NCBI GenBank assembly: GCA_035267785.1
Contig: DATFLL010000061.1
Coordinates: forward strand, 1-64,000
DNA length: 64,000 bases
Direction: 5' to 3'
From: DATFLL01 sp035267785
Lineage (GTDB): Bacteria; Pseudomonadota; Gammaproteobacteria; DATFLL01
A program made the position numbers and the translations under genes. Below the pieces are notes generated by a model, which made no database searches, was not told where the DNA came from, and saw nothing but the letters and a program-made list of their open reading frames with translations. This document shows, in pieces, positions 59,577-64,000 of this stretch; position 1 is the first letter of the stretch; every line of letters begins with the position of its first letter.

Positions 59577-62306
59577 TTACTCTTTCCTTTGGAGATTGCG
59601 CATGCGGGCGAATGCAAGACGAATCTGTTTCTCTGTTTCAATAACGGCAAATAGCGTCACACCGATACCAAGCACCAGCGCCCCATCCCACAACGGGATC
59701 GGTTCTGTAGCAAAAATCCGCTGTAGTGCCGGCAAATAGGTAATGGCCGCCTGCGCCGCCGCAACGGCAACCACGACCACCCACACCACTCTCGTCCCCC
59801 GCACGGCCCTCCATGTCAATGACGCACCGTAGATATTCCGAATAAAGAACAGGTGCGCGATCTCCATCACCACCAGCGTGTTGACCGCCAGGGTGCGCGC
59901 CAGCCCCACGGAATATCCGCGTTCAATGGCATAATGATACATGCCGTAGACACCGAACAAGAAGAGCAAGGAAACAAAAACGATATGCCACGCCAGCGCG
60001 CCGCTTAAAAGGGGTTCGTCCCGGGGACGCGGCGGGCGGCGCATAGTGTTTTCTTCCGTCGGCTCAAAGGCCAGCGCTATACCCAGCGTAACGGCGGTGA
60101 TGAGATTCACCCACAGAATTTGAACCGGCGTGACGGGCAGCGTCATACCGAAAAACAGCGCCACCACAATGGTCATGGCCTCGCCCGCATTGGTGGGCAA
60201 GGTCCAGCTAATGACCTTTTTCAGGTTGTCATAGACCGTACGCCCTTCTTGTACCGCGGCCACGATGGAGGCGAAATTGTCGTCTGCCAGCACCAGCTCC
60301 GATGCCTCCTTGGCCGCCTCGGATCCTTTGAGCCCCATGGCGATGCCCGCATCGGCCCGTTTCAATGCCGGGGCATCATTGACCCCATCGCCCGTCATGG
60401 CCACCGTCATGTCGTGCGCCTGCAACGCGGTAACTAGCCGCAGCTTGTGTTCCGGGCTGGTGCGGGCAAAGATGTCACACCCGAGCACGGCGTCCTTCAA
60501 GGCGCGGTCATCCATATCCTCCAGGTCGGCTCCGGTCAACACCTTATCGGGGTTCAGCAGGCCGATCTGCCGGCCAATCGCCGCGGCGGTCTTGGCATGA
60601 TCGCCGGTAATCATCTTCACCCGGATCCCCGCGTTATGGCACTGCGCCACGGCGTCGATTGCCTCCTGCCGCGGTGGGTCGATCATCCCGACCATACCGA
60701 GCAGGGTCAGGCCTTCCTCCACGTCCGTAAGCTCAAGGACAGTATGTTCCGGCGGCACCGGCTTGACCGCCAATGCCAACACCCTCTGGCCCCGTGCCGC
60801 GATGGCTTCGGCTTTCTGCTCCCAGTAACCGGCGTCCAGCGCTTCCTGCTTTCCATCCGCCCCGCGCTGGTTTTGACACATTGTGAGCATGCGCTCCGGC
60901 GCTCCCTTGACCAGGACAAATGCGTGTTGCGCATGGTCATGGTTCAAGGTGGCCATAAAGCGGTGTCGGGCATCGAAGGGGATGGCGTCGGTTCGCGTCC
61001 ATTCTGCCTGTTCCCGGCGCACATCCAGACCCATTTTTCCCGCAAAGGAAAGTAGAGCCGCTTCCATTGGATCGCCTTCTGCATGCCACGCATCGTCCCT
61101 CTCACGCAGCGCCGCGTCGTTGCAGAGCGCCGCAACCCGGGCGAGTTCTTCCAGCACGCCGTGCTCAGAGGGGACAACACTTGTGTCCTTCAACTTCAAC
61201 GCGCCTTGCGGCGCATACCCCTCGCCTTCTAAGGTAAACAGATGCTGCCCCGTGAATACGGACGCCACCATCATTTCATTGCGCGTCAGGGTACCGGTCT
61301 TATCCGAACAGATTACGGAAACCGAACCCAGTGTTTCGATAGCAGGCAACCGCCTCACAATTGCATGCCGCCTTGCCATGGCCTGCACCCCGACGGCAAG
61401 GGTAATAGTGAGCACTGCCGGCAAGCCCTCCGGGATAGCGGCCACCGACAGCCCGACCACCGACATGAACATTTCGGAGAAATCGTGATGACCGACGAAA
61501 TAGCCGTAGATCAACAACAGCGCCGCAATAAGCAAGATCAAAACCGTCAGCCATTTGGCAAACACGCCCATTTGCCTGACCAGGGGCGTTGTCAGCGACT
61601 CCACGGTCGTCAGTAGGCTGCTAATTCTCCCGATCTCCGTATGGTCCCCGGTGGCCACCACCACTCCCCTGCCCTGGCCCGAGACCACCAGGGTGCCGGA
61701 GAACGCCATACAGGCGCGGTCACCGAGCGGTGCGTCCTCTGCAACCGGCGCGGTCCCCTTCTGGACAGGGACGGACTCGCCTGTCAATATCGCCTCCTGG
61801 ACCGATATCCCGTGAGCTTTGAACAGGCGCAGATCGGCCGGAACCTTGTTGCCCGCCTCGAGCAGCACGATATCGCCCGGAACCAGCGCCTCGCCATCGA
61901 TGCTGACGCGCTCGCCGCCCCGTATTACATCGGCACGCGGCGCGAGCATCTGGCGAATCGCGTCCATGGCCTTTTCCGCCTTGCCCTCCTGAATGAAGCC
62001 GATAATGGCGTTGGCCACCACCACGGCCAGAATGACGGCCGTGTCGACCCAATGGCCCAACGCGACGGTGATCAGCGCGGAACCGAGCAGGACGTAGATG
62101 AGGATATTGTGGAAATGAAGCAGGAACCGCAGCCAGGCGCTGCGCTTTTTCGCCTCCGGTAACCGGTTGGCGCCATATCTGGCAAGCCGCGCCTCGGCTT
62201 CTTGCTGATCCAGGCCGGCCTCGGATGTGTTCAGCCCTTTCAGCGCCGCCTCTGCCGCGCTACTGTGCCAGGTCGCCTGCGCCTCTTTCGAGCTTGTTGT
62301 CTGCAT
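59577..62306 (-). CDS. P2-type cation-transporting ATPase with a non-canonical ion site
   Basis: The 909-residue inner-membrane pump has the cation-ATPase N-terminal domain and the phosphorylation motif ICSDKTGTLTRNEM near residue 333. MITGDHAKTA and the hinge AMTGDGVNDAPALKRADAGIAMG complete the P-domain, and ten helices are predicted. M4 has PEGLPAVLTITLAVGV and M5 NAGEAM, as in SERCA-like pumps. In M6, however, the stretch reads WVNLITAVTLG where Ca2+ pumps have WVNLVTDGLP, so the key Asp is Ala. The transported ion (Na+, K+, H+ or other) is therefore uncertain. Confidence 0.92.
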   Translation of the reverse strand: MQTTSSKEAQATWHSSAAEAALKGLNTSEAGLDQQEAEARLARYGANRLPEAKKRSAWLRFLLHFHNILIYVLLGSALITVALGHWVDTAVILAVVVANAIIGFIQEGKAEKAMDAIRQMLAPRADVIRGGERVSIDGEALVPGDIVLLEAGNKVPADLRLFKAHGISVQEAILTGESVPVQKGTAPVAEDAPLGDRACMAFSGTLVVSGQGRGVVVATGDHTEIGRISSLLTTVESLTTPLVRQMGVFAKWLTVLILLIAALLLIYGYFVGHHDFSEMFMSVVGLSVAAIPEGLPAVLTITLAVGVQAMARRHAIVRRLPAIETLGSVSVICSDKTGTLTRNEMMVASVFTGQHLFTLEGEGYAPQGALKLKDTSVVPSEHGVLEELARVAALCNDAALRERDDAWHAEGDPMEAALLSFAGKMGLDVRREQAEWTRTDAIPFDARHRFMATLNHDHAQHAFVLVKGAPERMLTMCQNQRGADGKQEALDAGYWEQKAEAIAARGQRVLALAVKPVPPEHTVLELTDVEEGLTLLGMVGMIDPPRQEAIDAVAQCHNAGIRVKMITGDHAKTAAAIGRQIGLLNPDKVLTGADLEDMDDRALKDAVLGCDIFARTSPEHKLRLVTALQAHDMTVAMTGDGVNDAPALKRADAGIAMGLKGSEAAKEASELVLADDNFASIVAAVQEGRTVYDNLKKVISWTLPTNAGEAMTIVVALFFGMTLPVTPVQILWVNLITAVTLGIALAFEPTEENTMRRPPRPRDEPLLSGALAWHIVFVSLLFLFGVYGMYHYAIERGYSVGLARTLAVNTLVVMEIAHLFFIRNIYGASLTWRAVRGTRVVWVVVVAVAAAQAAITYLPALQRIFATEPIPLWDGALVLGIGVTLFAVIETEKQIRLAFARMRNLQRKE

Positions 62307-62440
62307 GCCGCACCTACACCGTCACGTACGTTCGACACAAAACTCTGTCTCTGGATTCAGGGTTCCTTCGGGCCTGACATTCGCCTTTCTCGACCGGCCG
62401 GCCGTCGCGGCCCTGCGACGCGGCAACTATTGAGATATTC

Positions 62441-62962
62441 TTACCAGTACTTAGGGTCGCTTAGTGCACGAGGACACACCAACTGGCCGCTCAGCGATTC
62501 AAGAGGATCGCCCTGTAGCGCGATCGCCATCCAGGCCTCCGGGTACAGAATATCATACGGCGCACGAACCCGGTGATGGGCACTGAAGCCGCGCGGACCA
62601 TAGTAGCGCGGATCCCCGAGCACGAACACCGCATCGACCCCGCGCGCCCGTAGCACGCTGAGGCCCCTCTCGATAAGCGCCCGCCCGATACCCCGGCCCT
62701 GATGTCGCCTGGCGACGGCCAGCGGCGCGAGTATACACGCCGACACCGTCCCGGCACCCTCAATGCGCACCGTACTGAAGATGACGTTGCCGACCACCTC
62801 ACCGCCCGTTTCCGCCACCAGCGCGAGCAGCGGCTGCGCCGTGGCATCCACGAACAATGCCGAGACGAGCTCCGCGATAGTCTCACCCTCTTCCCCGAAG
62901 GCGTTCAGATGAACCTGCCTGATCGCGGTCAGATCGGACTCTCGGGCCTCCCTTATCTCCAC
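62441..62962 (-). CDS. GNAT family N-acetyltransferase
   Basis: The 173-residue product has the GNAT acetyl-CoA loop VARRHQGRGIGRALIERGL near residue 85 and a VFVLGDPRYYGPRGFSAHHR motif that is common in YhbS-type acetyltransferases. The substrate is unknown. It is separated from the P-type ATPase gene by 134 bases and from the SDR gene by 97. Confidence 0.88.
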   Translation of the reverse strand: MEIREARESDLTAIRQVHLNAFGEEGETIAELVSALFVDATAQPLLALVAETGGEVVGNVIFSTVRIEGAGTVSACILAPLAVARRHQGRGIGRALIERGLSVLRARGVDAVFVLGDPRYYGPRGFSAHHRVRAPYDILYPEAWMAIALQGDPLESLSGQLVCPRALSDPKYW

Positions 62963-63059
62963 GGGACCGCCAATCTGGGCTTAGGCCGCGCGGCAAGGCG
63001 CAGCCATTGGCGGCCCCGCCGGCCTCCTGGTTCGATCCGGTTATCGCAGCGAGCCTTGA

Positions 63060-63758
63060 TCAAATCAGCCTCGCACCGCCGTCCAGGACATTGATGGTGC
63101 CCGTGACATAAGGATTGACCATGAGCGACAGATATCCTGACGCGATCTCGTCGAGCGTTCCCAGCCGTCCGGCCGGAAACTGGCGGGCATAATCCTGCAC
63201 GGATTCGCCTTTTGCCTCGACAAACCCCGGACTGACACAATTCACCCGCACCGGTCCGAGCTCGACCGCCAACGTCCGGCAGAGCGTTTCGGTGGCGCCA
63301 TTGATGAGCGCCATCGTCGAAGCCCCCCGGTAGATTCTCTCGCCTGCAATGCCGCTGGTGAGGACAATACTTCCCGTCTCACTGATGTAGCGCGCGGCCA
63401 CCTGAACAAGCCGGTACTGCCCCCAGAATTTCGTCTCGAAAGCACGCCTTGCTTCGTCAATATCGACGTCGACAAACGCTCCTGAGCGAACCTCCGGCCT
63501 CACGGCGACGATCAAGTGGTCGATCGCACCGATTGACTCGAACAGCCCCTCGCAGGCGTTCGGGGCAGTAATATCGAACGCATGAGTTTCCACCGCATCC
63601 AACCGTTCTGGCAATGCGGCCATGCGTTCCGGCGCACCACGAGAGGCGACAATAACGTTCGCCCCTTGTCGCCGTAGGCGCTTTACCACTGCCAGGCCAA
63701 TACCGGAGCTCCCCCCGACCACCAATACGCGCTTCTGCTCCAAAGTAAGATCTGTCAT
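63060..63758 (-). CDS. Atypical short-chain dehydrogenase/reductase-like protein
   Basis: The 232-residue Rossmann protein has VLVVGGSSGIGLAVVKRL near residue 10 (GxxxGxG cofactor motif) and VRVNCVSPGF near 180, as in SDR proteins. The catalytic Ser in IVLTSGIAG is kept, but the YxxxK segment is replaced by MALIN (Met for Tyr and Asn for Lys). The protein may bind NAD(P) without the standard reductase chemistry, or use another mechanism. Confidence 0.85.
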   Translation of the reverse strand: MTDLTLEQKRVLVVGGSSGIGLAVVKRLRRQGANVIVASRGAPERMAALPERLDAVETHAFDITAPNACEGLFESIGAIDHLIVAVRPEVRSGAFVDVDIDEARRAFETKFWGQYRLVQVAARYISETGSIVLTSGIAGERIYRGASTMALINGATETLCRTLAVELGPVRVNCVSPGFVEAKGESVQDYARQFPAGRLGTLDEIASGYLSLMVNPYVTGTINVLDGGARLI

Positions 63759-63895
63759 CTCAGTCTATTACCGAATTCCCGGATAAGCGGCAGCTGATGA
63801 AGGGTGGCCTTTGCGCATTCATGGCGCAGCCATAAATAAAACAATGTACAGGCTAAGATATCCGACCGAGCACCGCGAGCGGATTGACGGTCTTG

Positions 63896-64000
63896 TCAGG
63901 CCCACTGGGGCAGAGCCTTTTTCAGCCCTTGCCTCCAATCGCTCACAAACTGCTCGATTGATTCGACAAATTCGGCCTCGGCCGTCCTGTCATCGATCGT
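63896..64000 (-). CDS. C-terminal part of an unknown gene, cut by the window edge
   Basis: On the minus strand an open frame runs in from the right edge and ends at 63896. Its last residues read TAEAEFVESIEQFVSDWRQG and then LKKALPQWA. Its composition looks like a real amphipathic helix. It is too short to name. The stretch 63759-63895 between it and the SDR gene shows no other gene. Confidence 0.5.
   Translation of the reverse strand, partial: TIDDRTAEAEFVESIEQFVSDWRQGLKKALPQWA

Overview
This window looks like chromosomal DNA from a GC-rich gammaproteobacterium. The organism is Gram-negative (lpxH, fimV and predicted outer-membrane proteins are present). The gene order leuC-leuD-leuB-asd-fimV-truA-trpF-trpB-trpA-accD-folC-dedD-cvpA-purF-metZ is the one known from Pseudomonas and Chromatiales-type gammaproteobacteria. 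I cannot name a genus. No rRNA, phage, integrase, transposase or CRISPR array is visible.

Layout. (1) 1-0.75 kb: a leftward tRNA operon (Pro, Arg, His, Lys) with a good sigma-70 promoter. (2) 0.9-12.3 kb: housekeeping genes folD, cysS, gltX, ppiA, ppiB and lpxH, then a lipoprotein, a ferritin-like DUF455 protein, a glycerate 2-kinase, an orphan transcription unit without a long reading frame, and a NUDIX hydrolase. (3) 12.3-31.1 kb: a long leftward biosynthetic block for Leu, Asp-semialdehyde, Trp, fatty acids, folate, purines and Met. It ends in metZ, which has a SAM-II riboswitch in front of it. (4) 31.2-39.6 kb: a LysR regulator divergent from leuC, a DUF1207 protein, an MFS transporter, aroC, hemN with an FNR-like site, prmB and mog. 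(5) 39.9-45.2 kb: a DUF481 outer-membrane protein, a complete AmmeMemoRadiSam locus (radical SAM enzyme divergent from MEMO and AMMECR1), and a two-gene fleN-fliA unit with its own sigma-54 promoter but without the usual flhF or che neighbours. (6) 45.4-52.1 kb: orn, an M48 protease, an unusual cytochrome c, a pterin dehydratase, rsgA, recR, ybaB, dnaX and the 4.5S signal-recognition RNA. (7) 52.4-64 kb: an accessory stretch holding a dienelactone hydrolase, a GlxA-type regulator with a candidate operator, a methanethiol methyltransferase-like protein, a cupin, an AEC carrier, a DUF71 ATPase, a P-type ATPase lacking one acidic ion-site residue, an acetyltransferase and an atypical SDR protein.

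The most striking non-coding signal is a set of intergenic dyad repeats confined to roughly the first 35 kb. They are a CACAGAG-based family, a GTTGGCA heptamer family and a TGAGGGG/CCTCACGC family. They sit right next to stop codons, interrupt the leuC-leuD-leuB unit twice, and in one case supply the last codons of a gene. A separate GTCGGGTT hairpin family appears twice near 58 kb.

The most interesting functional leads are the SAM-II riboswitch, the AmmeMemoRadiSam locus, the orphan RNA at 11.4-11.7 kb, the repeats, and the self-contained RpoN-driven fleN-fliA unit. Product names come from recognised motifs and family knowledge. No database search was run.
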